Below, in pieces: positions 1-8,000 of a DNA stretch of 8,981 nt. A program made the position numbers and the translations under genes. Under the pieces are notes generated by a model. It was not told the DNA's origin, made no database searches, and saw only the letters and a program-made list of their open reading frames with translations. The stretch is from JADKCL01 sp031415375 (GTDB lineage: Bacteria > Bacteroidota > Bacteroidia > J057 > JADKCL01). The stretch covers positions 1-8,981 of the forward strand of contig JANORP010000408.1 in assembly GCA_031415375.1 (NCBI GenBank). Reading direction: 5' to 3'. Each line of letters begins with the position of its first letter. Position 1 is the stretch's first letter.

Positions 1-1
1 C

Positions 2-1390
2 TTCGCCAATATCCTGTTGCTCGACAGCTTTGCCAATGAGCCCCTGAGCCATGGTTGGATCGAATATACCATTCGCAAAAACAATGGCCTTCCCACAGGC
101 ACTGTCCTGAAAAACCGCGCGTCGATTTATTTTGACTTCAACGCCCCCATTGTCACCAATTGGGCATCGAGTACCATCTGCCCCAACCTCGGTACGGCAT
201 TCACCTATACCCACAATGCCCTTACCGCAACCCTGAATGGCCCCACGACAGGTGGAGCCACGACATGGGCCTGGAATTTTGGAGATGGGCAGACAGGCAA
301 TGGCGCCAATCCCGTACACGTCTATGCCACAGCGGGCACATACAATGTATGCGTGACCGTAACCAATGCCTGCGGGCGATCCAAGCTAATCTGCCAATCG
401 GTGACTGTGAACTGTGCACCGATGCAGGCGGGCTTTGCCTCCAACCCTGGCGCTGGATTCACGATCAACTTCACGAATACCAGCGCAGGGGCGACAGGTT
501 ATGCTTGGACATTTGGCGACGGCGGCACCTCCACCCTCGCGAGTCCTCCACATACCTATCCTGCGCCCGGCCTTTATACCGCCTGCCTCATCACGACCAA
601 TATCTGTGGCAACCGAGACACGAGTTGCGTGGCCATCCCCGTGGGCTGTGCCGCTGCGACCGCTAGCTTCACCGTCAGCAATGCGGCCTGGACCTATAGC
701 TTCAACAACCAGAGCCAAGGCACCAACCTCACCTATGCCTGGGATTTTGGGGATGGGGGCACATCGACTTTCCCCTCACCCACACATCCCTTCCAGAGCG
801 TGGGTAGCTTCCAAGTATGCCTCACGGTGACCGATGCCTGCCAGCAGACCGCCACCACATGCAGCACGGTCGTCGTGCAATGTGCACAGATCCAAAGCGC
901 ATTCATCAGTACTGCCATCAGCGGAACAGTGTCATTCATCGACCAGAGCACGAATGCTCCCAACAGCTGGGCATGGGACTTTGGGGATGGTGGCACATCG
1001 ACCTCGGCATGGCCAACGCATACCTATACGGCATCGGGGGTCTATCAGGTCTGCCTCACGGCTGGCAATGACTGTAGCACGGATTCGACTTGCGCAAACG
1101 TGACCGTCGTGGTGGTCGGCATCGATCCTGTCGAGCTGCCCTACCTACAACTTGCGCCCAATCCTGCCGCCGATCAAGTGCGATTGCTGATCGCGCAGGC
1201 ACAATTGCAAGATGTGCGCTTCAGGCTCATGGACGCCCTCGGGAGGTTGGTCACAGAGTGGCAAGAGACGACGATCAATGGCGACTATGCACACCCGCTG
1301 GATCTGACGGCGCAAGCCGAAGGCGTCTATTTCTTGCGCATCGAGTCGCAAGAGCTACAGCGCACATTGCGCCTGGTCGTGCAAAGATAA
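2..1390 (+). CDS. Secreted multi-PKD protein with T9SS type A sorting domain (5' partial)
   Basis: The frame is open from the left edge, so the true start lies outside the window; the TTG at 17 is only an internal codon. Residue numbers here count from that TTG. Residues about 12-50 contain the pattern HGWIEYTI...GTVLKNRASIYFDFNAPIVTN, which matches the DUF7619-type segment common at the end of long Bacteroidota surface proteins. Four PKD domains follow (about 55-366), each with an FGDG core (88-91, 166-169, 244-247, 322-325) and a downstream G-x-[YF]-x-[VA]-C strand. Residues about 376-457 are a typical T9SS type A C-terminal domain: APNPA, then LMDALGRLV, then GVYFLRI, ending in QRTLRLVVQR. 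Such proteins cross the outer membrane through the type IX machinery and are anchored at the surface or released. PKD domains usually mediate protein or polysaccharide contacts. Any catalytic part would lie upstream and is not visible. The stop codon is TAA, followed by a hairpin at 1416-1447. Confidence 0.93.
   Translation, partial: FANILLLDSFANEPLSHGWIEYTIRKNNGLPTGTVLKNRASIYFDFNAPIVTNWASSTICPNLGTAFTYTHNALTATLNGPTTGGATTWAWNFGDGQTGNGANPVHVYATAGTYNVCVTVTNACGRSKLICQSVTVNCAPMQAGFASNPGAGFTINFTNTSAGATGYAWTFGDGGTSTLASPPHTYPAPGLYTACLITTNICGNRDTSCVAIPVGCAAATASFTVSNAAWTYSFNNQSQGTNLTYAWDFGDGGTSTFPSPTHPFQSVGSFQVCLTVTDACQQTATTCSTVVVQCAQIQSAFISTAISGTVSFIDQSTNAPNSWAWDFGDGGTSTSAWPTHTYTASGVYQVCLTAGNDCSTDSTCANVTVVVVGIDPVELPYLQLAPNPAADQVRLLIAQAQLQDVRFRLMDALGRLVTEWQETTINGDYAHPLDLTAQAEGVYFLRIESQELQRTLRLVVQR
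179..1114 (+). repeat. Four PKD-domain repeats of 234 nt each
   Basis: The units start at 179, 413, 647 and 881. The first Cys of each unit falls at residues 55, 133, 211 and 289, exactly 78 apart. Two further Cys series sit at 112/190/268/346 and 119/197/275/353, and a fourth at 126/204/282/359, where the last is one residue early. Each unit therefore holds four cysteines, room for two disulfides. Units 2-4 share FGDGGTST, whereas unit 1 has FGDGQTGN, so units 2-4 are probably the closer relatives. Confidence 0.9.
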
Positions 1391-1415
1391 CTTGTGCAAA
1401 GAATCAGGGATCATG

Positions 1416-1447
1416 AACAATGGCTGCTTGCAAAGGCAGCCATTGTT
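1416..1447 (+). terminator. Terminator-like hairpin after the PKD gene
   Basis: A perfect 12-bp inverted repeat (AACAATGGCTGC / GCAGCCATTGTT) lies 25 nt after the TAA stop. It extends inward by a T-G wobble and a T-A pair and closes with a GCAA tetraloop of the GNRA class. A continuous U-tract is missing; only GGTTTGTC follows, with a T-run at 1472-1477. It is a likely transcription end or mRNA 3'-stabilising structure, and its bidirectional symmetry is clear. Confidence 0.65.
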
Positions 1448-1449
1448 GG

Positions 1450-1478
1450 TTTGTCATTGTGCACCGCAATTATTTTTC
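1450..1478 (+). promoter_or_regulatory. Candidate Bacteroidota promoter upstream of the Wzy_C gene
   Basis: TTTG at 1450-1453 is followed after 17 bp by TATTTTTC at 1471-1478, a 7/8 match to the Bacteroidota -7 element TAnnTTTG. The spacing is at the short end of the known range. It would place the transcript start about 25 nt before the ATG at 1510 and directly behind the preceding hairpin, which makes sense for a separate transcription unit. Confidence 0.4.
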
Positions 1479-1509
1479 AATCAGTCCTATAGTTCCTTAA
1501 ATTGCTGGA

Positions 1510-3369
1510 ATGTCGGGAAATCGCATCTTACATGGGCCTTGGCTCGCTTGGGCACTGCTGCTCGGCTTGCCGCTGCTATTTTGGCCATCTGTGGGCGATC
1601 CCTATGGGGCGATCCGCTGGGCTGCACTGAGCACGGTCGCCTCGACCCTATGGCTGGGCAGCTGGACGCATCGCAGGGAAATCGTCGCATCGGTCGATCC
1701 ACTTGTCCTGCTGGCGATGCTTGCCTTTACCCTGCTTGGCTTGCTCGGCTGTGTAACGGCCCTGCATCCACTGGAAGCGCTATGGAATGTCGCCCGCTGG
1801 GCAATGGCCTTGGGGCTGGCGCTGCAACTGGTGCATGGCATCGCGCGCAATCCGTCGCTTGCGCAGGCTTTGTGGCGGGCGGGCACGGTGGCAGGCTTGC
1901 TGCTGGGCGCGCTGCGCCTGCTGCAATACGCGGGCATCGTGGGTGGCATCCCTGCAGATGGCGACCCGACAGCAGCCACCTTGGGCAATCCCAATTTTTT
2001 TGCGGGGGCCATGGTGATGCTGGCCGCTGTGGGCTGCGGCAACGCATTGCGCTCACGCGGCCTCTGGCGATGGATCGGCTGGTCGGCCTGCATGCTGTGT
2101 GCTGTGCTCACCGTCCTGGGCAAGAGCAATGGCGCAATTCTGGCCTTGGGGGCGATGATCATCGTGCTGTTGGAAGGCAGTTGGGTGATACTGCGCCCGC
2201 AATCTGGCTATGCAAGGCGCAAGGGGCTGCGCATCGCGCTGGGACTCGCAACTTTGGTCATGGGCATGCTCGCCTTCGCCTGGGTGATGACGCGCGGCGA
2301 CGCGGGGATCGCCGTGCAACCCGACAGCACGATGGAGCGCGTGCTGCTCTGGAAACAGTCGTTCAAGATGTTGCAGGATGCGCCGATTTTGGGTATTGGG
2401 GCCGGGCATTGGCATTACCATATCTTGAAGTGGGGGACCGTGAGCAACTATCAAGGTTTTGCCACCCGCTATTTCATGGAAGCCCACAACGATTTCATCC
2501 AGCAATTTGCGGAGCGCGGTGTCTTGGGCGGATTGGCATTTCTGGGCATCGTGGGGATCGCTTGGGTCAGAGGTGCACGTTTCGTGGGTCAGGCCCCCCA
2601 AGACTGGGGCAGGCTTGCAGCCTGGGGCGGGCTCACAGCCTGGATCGCATTTGCCTGCACAAATTTACCAGCCGAGCAACCCTATCTCCTGTTGCTGCTG
2701 CTGCTATTTGTAGCCTTGTTGTCGGGCAAGCAAGACATGACCTCCACGACCCAAGCACAACCTTCGCCTTCCCTGCAAGCCACCTCCCTTGCTCATCGGC
2801 GAGGTGGGTGGATCGCCAAGGCAGCCACGGGGATCTACTTTGTATTTCTCCTGGCGACGGGCTGGACCTTGTACCTCCAAGTGCAACAGCTCAAAGCCGA
2901 TACACAAAATTTTGAGGTCTTGCTGGCCAAGGGTCGCCAAGACTGGCCCTGCACTGCGCGGTTGGCCGCGCAAGCTGCGGCGTGGTACAATCCGCATGAC
3001 CGCCTCACGGGCACGCCACTCGTGTGGTATGAAGGCATCGCGCTGTTGAGCCAAGGCAATGCTGCTGCGGCATTGCCCCGATTGCAAGCGGCCAAGCTGC
3101 AACATCCATGGCATCCGCAAGTGCTCTCCAATCTCGGAGCGGCCTATTACATGGTCGGAGACAAGGAGGCAGCCGTGCGAGAACTGGAGGAATTGTTGGT
3201 GCGCTTTCCGGCCTTTGGGGATGCGCGCATCAACCTTACGGAGATTTATCTCACGATGGGCAATGTTGCGCAAGCTGCGACGACGGTTGCCTGCTGGAAG
3301 TTGCCGACGGGCAATCCGCAATATGACGGGTATTATGCCAAGGTGGCTGCGGTCTTGGCGGGGGATTGA
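1510..3369 (+). CDS. O-antigen ligase family (Wzy_C superfamily) membrane protein with C-terminal TPRs
   Basis: A 619-residue polytopic protein with about 12 hydrophobic segments between residues 9 and 405. A large, less hydrophobic loop (about 262-335) carries the family's usual motifs: R277...W281 followed by PILGIGAGHWHYH (292-304), and EAHNDFIQQFAERGVLGG (324-341). LGNPNFFAG (158-166) is also typical. These enzymes transfer or polymerise undecaprenyl-linked glycans on the periplasmic face of the inner membrane; depending on the member, the acceptor is lipid A-core, protein or another repeat unit. After a Ser/Thr/Gln/Pro-rich linker (about 409-428) and one more membrane segment (about 437-455) comes a soluble tail (about 460-619) with two to three TPR-like helix pairs, for example around 504-536, 537-570 and 571-600. 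TPR-tailed Wzy_C proteins are common in Bacteroidota. The start is the first ATG, immediately before the first membrane helix. No glycosyltransferases flank it, so the glycan is unknown. Ligase versus polymerase is not decidable here. Confidence 0.88.
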   Translation: MSGNRILHGPWLAWALLLGLPLLFWPSVGDPYGAIRWAALSTVASTLWLGSWTHRREIVASVDPLVLLAMLAFTLLGLLGCVTALHPLEALWNVARWAMALGLALQLVHGIARNPSLAQALWRAGTVAGLLLGALRLLQYAGIVGGIPADGDPTAATLGNPNFFAGAMVMLAAVGCGNALRSRGLWRWIGWSACMLCAVLTVLGKSNGAILALGAMIIVLLEGSWVILRPQSGYARRKGLRIALGLATLVMGMLAFAWVMTRGDAGIAVQPDSTMERVLLWKQSFKMLQDAPILGIGAGHWHYHILKWGTVSNYQGFATRYFMEAHNDFIQQFAERGVLGGLAFLGIVGIAWVRGARFVGQAPQDWGRLAAWGGLTAWIAFACTNLPAEQPYLLLLLLLFVALLSGKQDMTSTTQAQPSPSLQATSLAHRRGGWIAKAATGIYFVFLLATGWTLYLQVQQLKADTQNFEVLLAKGRQDWPCTARLAAQAAAWYNPHDRLTGTPLVWYEGIALLSQGNAAAALPRLQAAKLQHPWHPQVLSNLGAAYYMVGDKEAAVRELEELLVRFPAFGDARINLTEIYLTMGNVAQAATTVACWKLPTGNPQYDGYYAKVAAVLAGD

Positions 3370-3465
3370 ATTGGGCTTTTGGGGGGCGGATCTTCTTGAC
3401 GGATGACTACAGTGGTTATGCTGTGGGGACAGGTGCCTTGGGGATTTCTGTTGCTTTTTACTGAC

Positions 3466-3512
3466 GCAAGCCGGAGGCTTGCAAATACTACAGCGTTTGA
3501 GCCGGAGGCTCA
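3466..3512. repeat. Pair of REP-like hairpins with the shared core AGCCGGAGGCT
   Basis: Hairpin 1 (3466-3482) is GCAAGCC-GGA-GGCTTGC, a perfect 7-bp stem with a 3-nt loop. Hairpin 2 (3498-3512) is TGAGCC-GGA-GGCTCA, a 6-bp stem with the same loop. The flanking pairs differ in a compensated way: A-T becomes G-C and C-G becomes T-A. This suggests that the stem, not just the sequence, matters. The layout resembles REP/palindromic intergenic elements. Confidence 0.7.
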
Positions 3513-3609
3513 CGCTTCTTTATTGGCTCACGCTTCTTTATCGGCTCACGCTTCTTTTATTGGCTCATGCCTCTTCATCGGCTTCTGCTTCAGCTCACGC
3601 TTCTTTATT
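3507..3609 (+). repeat. Imperfect 18-bp tandem repeat (minisatellite)
   Basis: The unit is GGCTCACGCTTCTTTATT. Copies lie at 3507-3524, 3525-3542, 3543-3561 (19 bp, one extra T), 3562-3579 (diverged), a shortened copy at 3580-3592 and a 17-bp copy at 3593-3609; a degenerate tail runs to about 3630. The first unit begins with the right arm (GGCTCA) of hairpin 2, so the array seems to have grown out of that element. Confidence 0.85.
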
Positions 3610-3677
3610 GGCTTCGGCTCAGGCTACTTATTTGCTGCTGCTTGATTGGCCGCTCTGCATCCAAAAGGAAAATTCCC

Positions 3678-3685
3678 TAATTTTG
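3678..3685 (+). promoter_or_regulatory. Perfect TAnnTTTG match directly before plsY
   Basis: TAATTTTG is a full match to the Bacteroidota -7 element, ending 4 nt before the plsY ATG. No TTTG/TTG stands at the expected -33 distance. If it is used, the transcript would begin at about the ATG, giving a leaderless mRNA. In an A/T-rich start region this may equally be chance. Confidence 0.25.
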
Positions 3686-3689
3686 GTGC

Positions 3690-4358
3690 ATGGAAATCGT
3701 TTTGAGTCTCGCGATCATTCTGCTTCCCTATCTCTTGGGGTCGATCAATGCTGCGGTCATCGTGAGCCGTGGGATTTACGGTGTCGATATCCGCACACTT
3801 GGGTCGCTCAATGCTGGCAGTACCAATATGTTTCGTGAGCTTGGCTTCAAGGCGGGTGCCTTGACACAAGTGGTGGACATTGGAAAGGGTTCATTGGCCT
3901 CTGCCCTACCCTTTTTTGCGCATTGGTGGTTGCCTGAGACGAGCCATTGGCTCAGTGGATGGGGGCTTGAACTGCAGGCGATCACTTGCGGCTTGTTGTC
4001 GGTGATCGGTCACCTTTATCCTGTCTATTTTGGCTTCAAGGGTGGCAAAGGCATCAATACCCTGCTCGGGATGATGCTGGTGACCAACTGGCAAGCAAGC
4101 CTCATCTGCCTGGCTGGATGGATCGTGATTTTGTATGTGAATAGATATGTGGCGATCGCCTCCATGGGTTCGGTTCTGCTCTATCCAGTCTATCTCATCG
4201 TGCGCTCCCTTTTGCTGCATTCGCCGCTCGATCTTCCCTTGCTGGGCGTGGGCTTCGGGATGTTTTTGCTCGTCGTCTTTACCCACCGCAGCAATATCGC
4301 ACGTCTGATCAAGGGCGACGAGGACAAAAACACGTGGTTTGAAGGAAAGATGCGCTAG
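3690..4358 (+). CDS. plsY: Glycerol-3-phosphate acyltransferase PlsY
   Basis: PlsY is an inner-membrane enzyme that moves the acyl group from acyl-phosphate (made by PlsX) onto sn-glycerol-3-phosphate, giving lysophosphatidic acid, the first step of phospholipid synthesis in most bacteria. The 222-residue length is normal for the family. All signature blocks are present: G17-S18...R27; GSLNAGSTNMFR at 38-49, matching the GSGNxGATNxxR block; D63...K66-G67; GHLYPVYFGFKGGKG at 107-121, the glycerol-phosphate/phosphate loop; and HRSNIARLIKGDE at 199-211. Membrane segments alternate with these loops, about five in all. The Ser at 44 in place of Ala in the second block is a mild variation. The start is the first ATG, putting the first membrane helix at residues 3-20 as expected. 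The gene stands alone after a 320-bp gap and is followed 49 nt later by a lipoprotein gene, possibly on the same transcript. plsX is not in this window. Confidence 0.96.
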   Translation: MEIVLSLAIILLPYLLGSINAAVIVSRGIYGVDIRTLGSLNAGSTNMFRELGFKAGALTQVVDIGKGSLASALPFFAHWWLPETSHWLSGWGLELQAITCGLLSVIGHLYPVYFGFKGGKGINTLLGMMLVTNWQASLICLAGWIVILYVNRYVAIASMGSVLLYPVYLIVRSLLLHSPLDLPLLGVGFGMFLLVVFTHRSNIARLIKGDEDKNTWFEGKMR

Positions 4359-4407
4359 TTTCTCCAAAATCCTTATTTTGCGCTCCAAATCATCAACCAG
4401 TGTCGCC

Positions 4408-4857
4408 ATGCGCTACCGTATATCCTTTTTGAGCATCTTCATTGCCGCCCTCACGAGTATGTGCATGGTCGGCTGCAACCCTTCTACGACCGGCATAGAC
4501 ACCAACAAGCCGCCAAGCCCGATCCTGGAGCCCACCAAGCCGGGGAATGAACATCGGAAGCCGGGCAATTATTGTTTCTTTTTAAAGGAAAGCAATGCCT
4601 CGCTTGAAGGCAGTCTCACCTACGGGGCAGATGGGATGACCGAGGGCCAATTGCGGGGCACGATCATCGATGCCGACAATGGTGCAGAGGCCGTGACCAA
4701 TACCAGTTTCAAAGGTAGTCTGCGACGAGATACCCTATTTGTAGATGTATTGTCTGACCAGACTGGGAGCAAGATCAGTACACAGGAGAAATGGGTTTGG
4801 AAGGACAGCACCCTCGCAGAGGGTGGTAAGATTTTACACCAAATTGCTTGCCATTGA
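4408..4857 (+). CDS. Small predicted lipoprotein of unknown function
   Basis: 149 residues. The N-terminus has basic residues (R2, R4), a hydrophobic stretch (about 6-21) and a lipobox-like MVGC with the acceptor Cys at position 23, so signal peptidase II processing is likely. The box is imperfect, with Met instead of Leu/Val at -3. A Pro-rich linker follows (about 34-53, PPSPILEPTKPGNEHRKPGN), then a compact domain (about 54-149) with predicted beta-strand patterns and two further Cys (56 and 148) that could bridge its two ends. No acidic cluster follows Cys23, so no obvious Bacteroidota surface-export signal is seen and a periplasm-facing location is more likely. I chose the ATG at 4408 because an upstream TTG at 4339 would overlap plsY and put 23 polar residues before the signal peptide. 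The family was not recognised. It lies 49 nt after plsY on the same strand. Confidence 0.75.
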   Translation: MRYRISFLSIFIAALTSMCMVGCNPSTTGIDTNKPPSPILEPTKPGNEHRKPGNYCFFLKESNASLEGSLTYGADGMTEGQLRGTIIDADNGAEAVTNTSFKGSLRRDTLFVDVLSDQTGSKISTQEKWVWKDSTLAEGGKILHQIACH

Positions 4858-4992
4858 TTGCTTCATCCAAATGTTCTACCTAAATTGCCGCTGTTGGCGT
4901 ATTGTAATAGTGGAATTTTTCAACGTCTAGGTCTATTTCGCCTGAATACGTGGCTGGAAGCAACCATGTAAGTATGCAGACCTAAATCAAGA

Positions 4993-5017
4993 AAATTACC
5001 GCTCTAGGTAGTAATTT
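4993..5017. promoter_or_regulatory. Inverted repeat at the start of the giant repeat-protein gene
   Basis: AAATTAC (4993-4999) and GTAATTT (5011-5017) form a perfect 7-bp dyad with an 11-bp spacer, within which TACC...GGTA gives a second nested dyad. It ends 10 nt before the chosen TTG start and overlaps an alternative TTG at 5016. It could be an operator or an mRNA hairpin. The rest of the 4858-5027 gap shows no terminator and no good TAnnTTTG promoter. Confidence 0.3.
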
Positions 5018-5027
5018 GGGAAAACAA

Positions 5028-8000
5028 TTGTACCGGGACTCAAAGCGGATTGGCTTCAAAGCCTACCTGACTTGCATCATTATGATGCTGGGTATCATGG
5101 GCATGGCTCATGCACAAGGCTGGGATTGGGCTCGACACGCCAACTCACCGAGTACAGAAAGCGGCACTGGCATAGCCACAGACCTCCAAACGGGTGAGGT
5201 CTATGTCGTAGGTTCCAGCCTCGGTGTCTTGTCTGAATTGGGATTGCTGAATGCCGGCAACCGAGACGGATTTGTTGCGAAATACAAAGCCAACGGAAAT
5301 CTCATCTGGGCATTTCGCATCGCTGGCACCGGGGCCGATGAGATCCTAGATATCACCGTCGATAGTAGCAACCACCGTTTTTACCTCACGGGTTATGTCT
5401 CGGGTGCGGTCACGATCACAGGCCGAGGTGGCACGCCATTTTCAGGAGCTGCGGTGGGCAACCAGGATATCCTCGTAGCGGCCTTTGACTCTGCAGGCGC
5501 CGTCTTGTGGGCGGCGCGTGAAGGCGCTGGAAATCGACAATCGGGTACTGGCATCGCATTTGACAACAATGCAGTCTATGTCACTGGCAACTATGACGAT
5601 CAAGTCGATTTTGACGGAGCCACAGGTAGCCCTACCATTTCTATCAACGCCACTGGCACCGATGATTGGTGGGTCGCAAAATACCGCAAGTCCAACGGAG
5701 CCCTGCTTTGGGTGCGCGAAAATCTACAAGGCAATGGGATCAACCGCGCACAGGCGATCGCTGTCGATAGTGCAGGCATCTTCATCTGCGGCAGTTTTAG
5801 CAGCTCGACCATCAGGGCACTGGGCACGTCGGGCAATGTGAACGTGACCAAGTTTGGCGGTGGGAGCAGCGATATCTTTATGTTTTCCTTCAGGCGCAGC
5901 GACGGCCTTGCCCGCTGGGGCTATGGGGCAGGAGCGGCAGGCGGCGACGATGAAGAGGGCCTCGCCATCGCAACCGATGGTAGCGCACTCTACCTCGGCG
6001 GCAGCGTCAAAGGCAATGTTGCATTCCCCCCATTGGGCTTACAATCCACTGGGGGATCCACCCTAGGATTCATCTCACGCCACAACCCAGCCAATGGAAA
6101 TGCTTTGTGGGCAAATATGGTCGGGGTGACAGCAGGTGCATTTTCGTCTGCGGTAAATGACCTGGAAATTGACAATGTCGGCAACTCCTGGGCATGTGGA
6201 TTCTTCGCCTCGACCCTGCAACTGCCCAACATTTTCGCCCCTACCACCACTTTGACCTCCTCGGGTCCGACAGACTTATTTTTGGCTTCGTTTGATCCTA
6301 CTGGCGCACTCAACCTAGCCCTCCAAGCAGGCGGGACGGGCAACGATGGGCTCGGCGCGCTTGCAGTACTCAACCAATACAATGTCTATGTGACTGGAGG
6401 CTACTCAGTTGCCAACGGCGCATTTGCCACCATGCCCGCGACGACCCTCCCACTCGAAGGTAGCCAAGACATCCAAATCGCCAAATACGCCTATTGCAAC
6501 CAACATCCCAACCTCGCCAATGCCGTCACCGTCTCGGCTACGAATATCTGCATCGGTGACAGTACCCCCGTCACGGTTGCAAGCACCATCGTGGGCGCAA
6601 CCTATTCCCTGATCGACAGCATTTCAGGGACTGTGATCGGTGCACCGCTGCTGGGCAACGGTGGTGTACTCAATTTCCAGACAGGCCCACTGCTCGCCAA
6701 CAAAACGGTTGCAATCAAATTCGAGATGGGTTCACCTATCTGCACCACGAGGCTTACGACCCATATTAAGCTCATAGCGCGTCCCAATCCCAACATCAAT
6801 ATCGGCCCCAACATCAATCAATGCGGTAGCTCGGGATCTGTCTTGAACGCTGGATCAGGCTTCGCCAGCTACGTCTGGAGCACCTCGCAATCCACTTCCA
6901 GCATCCTAGCCACCTCCTCTGGGACCTATGCCGTCACTGTGACCGATGCCTTCGGTTGCAAGGCACGTGACACGATGGTCTATGCAGCATTTCCACTACC
7001 CACGCCCACTCTGGGCAATGACACTGCCATTTGCCAAGGCGCTAGCCTGTTGCTCAATCCTGGTGCGGGCTACAGCGCTTATCTATGGAGCACTGGCGCG
7101 ACCACACCTACCATCACCGTGAGCACAGCCAACAACTACAAGGTGACGGTGACCGATGGCAATGGTTGCCAAAATTCAGCAACGATCAATGTAATCGTGT
7201 ATTCCTCGCCTTCCTTTTTTATCGGCAATGACACGAGCATCTGCGCCAATACCCCACGCATTGTCACCGCCCGCCTTGGCTACAACGACTACCTTTGGAA
7301 TACGGGTGCGACCACATCATCCATCATCGCATCTACTGCAGGCTCCTATTCAGTTACGGTCGTCGATGTCAATGGCTGCCAAGGCAGCGATGCCATCACA
7401 ATAGGCGTTCTCCCGATACCGATCGTGAATCTGGGCAACGATACAAGTATTTGCACCAGCAGCAACTTGGTACTGAATGCCGGTATTGGGCAAAGTGCCT
7501 ATCTCTGGACCACCGGTGCGACCAGTGCGATGATAGCGACCTCACTGCCAGGCACCTACGGTGTGACCGTAACCAATGCCCTCGGTTGCAATGCGAGCGA
7601 TGGCATTACCATCGCCAACTATGCAATCCCTCTCGCTGGCCTATTGACAGATTCCAACATTTGCACTGGGGCATCGCTTACTTTGAGCGCTGCAGCTGGC
7701 ATGAGCGGCTACCTATGGTCCACGGGGCAGACTGCCCAAGCGATCACGGTCACCAATCCCGCCAACTATGCTGTCACAGTGACAGATGCCAATGGTTGCA
7801 CTGGATCGACCTCCATGAACTTGGGCAATTTTCCTCAACCCATCGTAAGCGTAGGGGCAGACCTATATGCCTGTACAGGCAGCACACGCACCATTTCAGC
7901 GACCCCAGGATTTGCGAGCTATCTCTGGAGCACGGGTAGCACGACGTCATCGATCACCGTAGCCCTACCAGCCCTCTACGCCGTCACGGCCACCGACGCC

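Larger units (their letters stand above)
3370..3689. other. 320-bp gene-free gap with REP-like hairpins and a minisatellite
   Basis: No convincing gene lies here. Positions 3370-3465 hold nothing recognisable apart from G-rich and T-rich runs. Positions 3466-3512 contain two short hairpins with a common core, 3507-3609 an imperfect 18-bp tandem array with a degenerate tail to about 3630, and 3678-3685 a promoter-like TAATTTTG next to the plsY start. A reading frame at 3403-3645 crosses the array, but it looks like a by-product of the repeat. Confidence 0.75.

Noticed and set aside
2685..2707. CTG/TTG-rich simple repeat as a phase-variable tract
   Set aside because: It encodes the Leu-rich last helix of the Wzy_C membrane domain and is short and imperfect, so ordinary coding explains it.
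1392..2915. A 507-codon open frame overlapping the Wzy_C gene in another frame
   Set aside because: Its product is rich in Gly/Arg/Cys/His with no recognisable domain, while the overlapping frame at 1510-3369 gives clear membrane helices and Wzy_C motifs. The long overlap is a by-product of GC-rich codons.
3507..3630. CRISPR array
   Set aside because: The units are directly adjacent, 17-19 bp long and imperfect, with no unique spacers of uniform length and no cas genes in the window.
3403..3645. An 80-codon frame through the minisatellite with an AHASLL-like hexapeptide repeat
   Set aside because: The repetition comes from the 18-bp DNA repeat; a 19-bp unit and a shortened unit break the peptide pattern, and nothing resembles a known protein.
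4339..4407. Extended lipoprotein start at TTG 4339
   Set aside because: It would overlap plsY and put 23 polar residues before the signal peptide; ATG 4408 gives a normal lipoprotein signal.
7295..7939. A 214-codon open frame inside the Ig-like repeat array
   Set aside because: It is rich in Arg/His/Gln/Cys without any domain and repeats with the 210-nt period of the true frame, so it is a shadow of the repeat gene.
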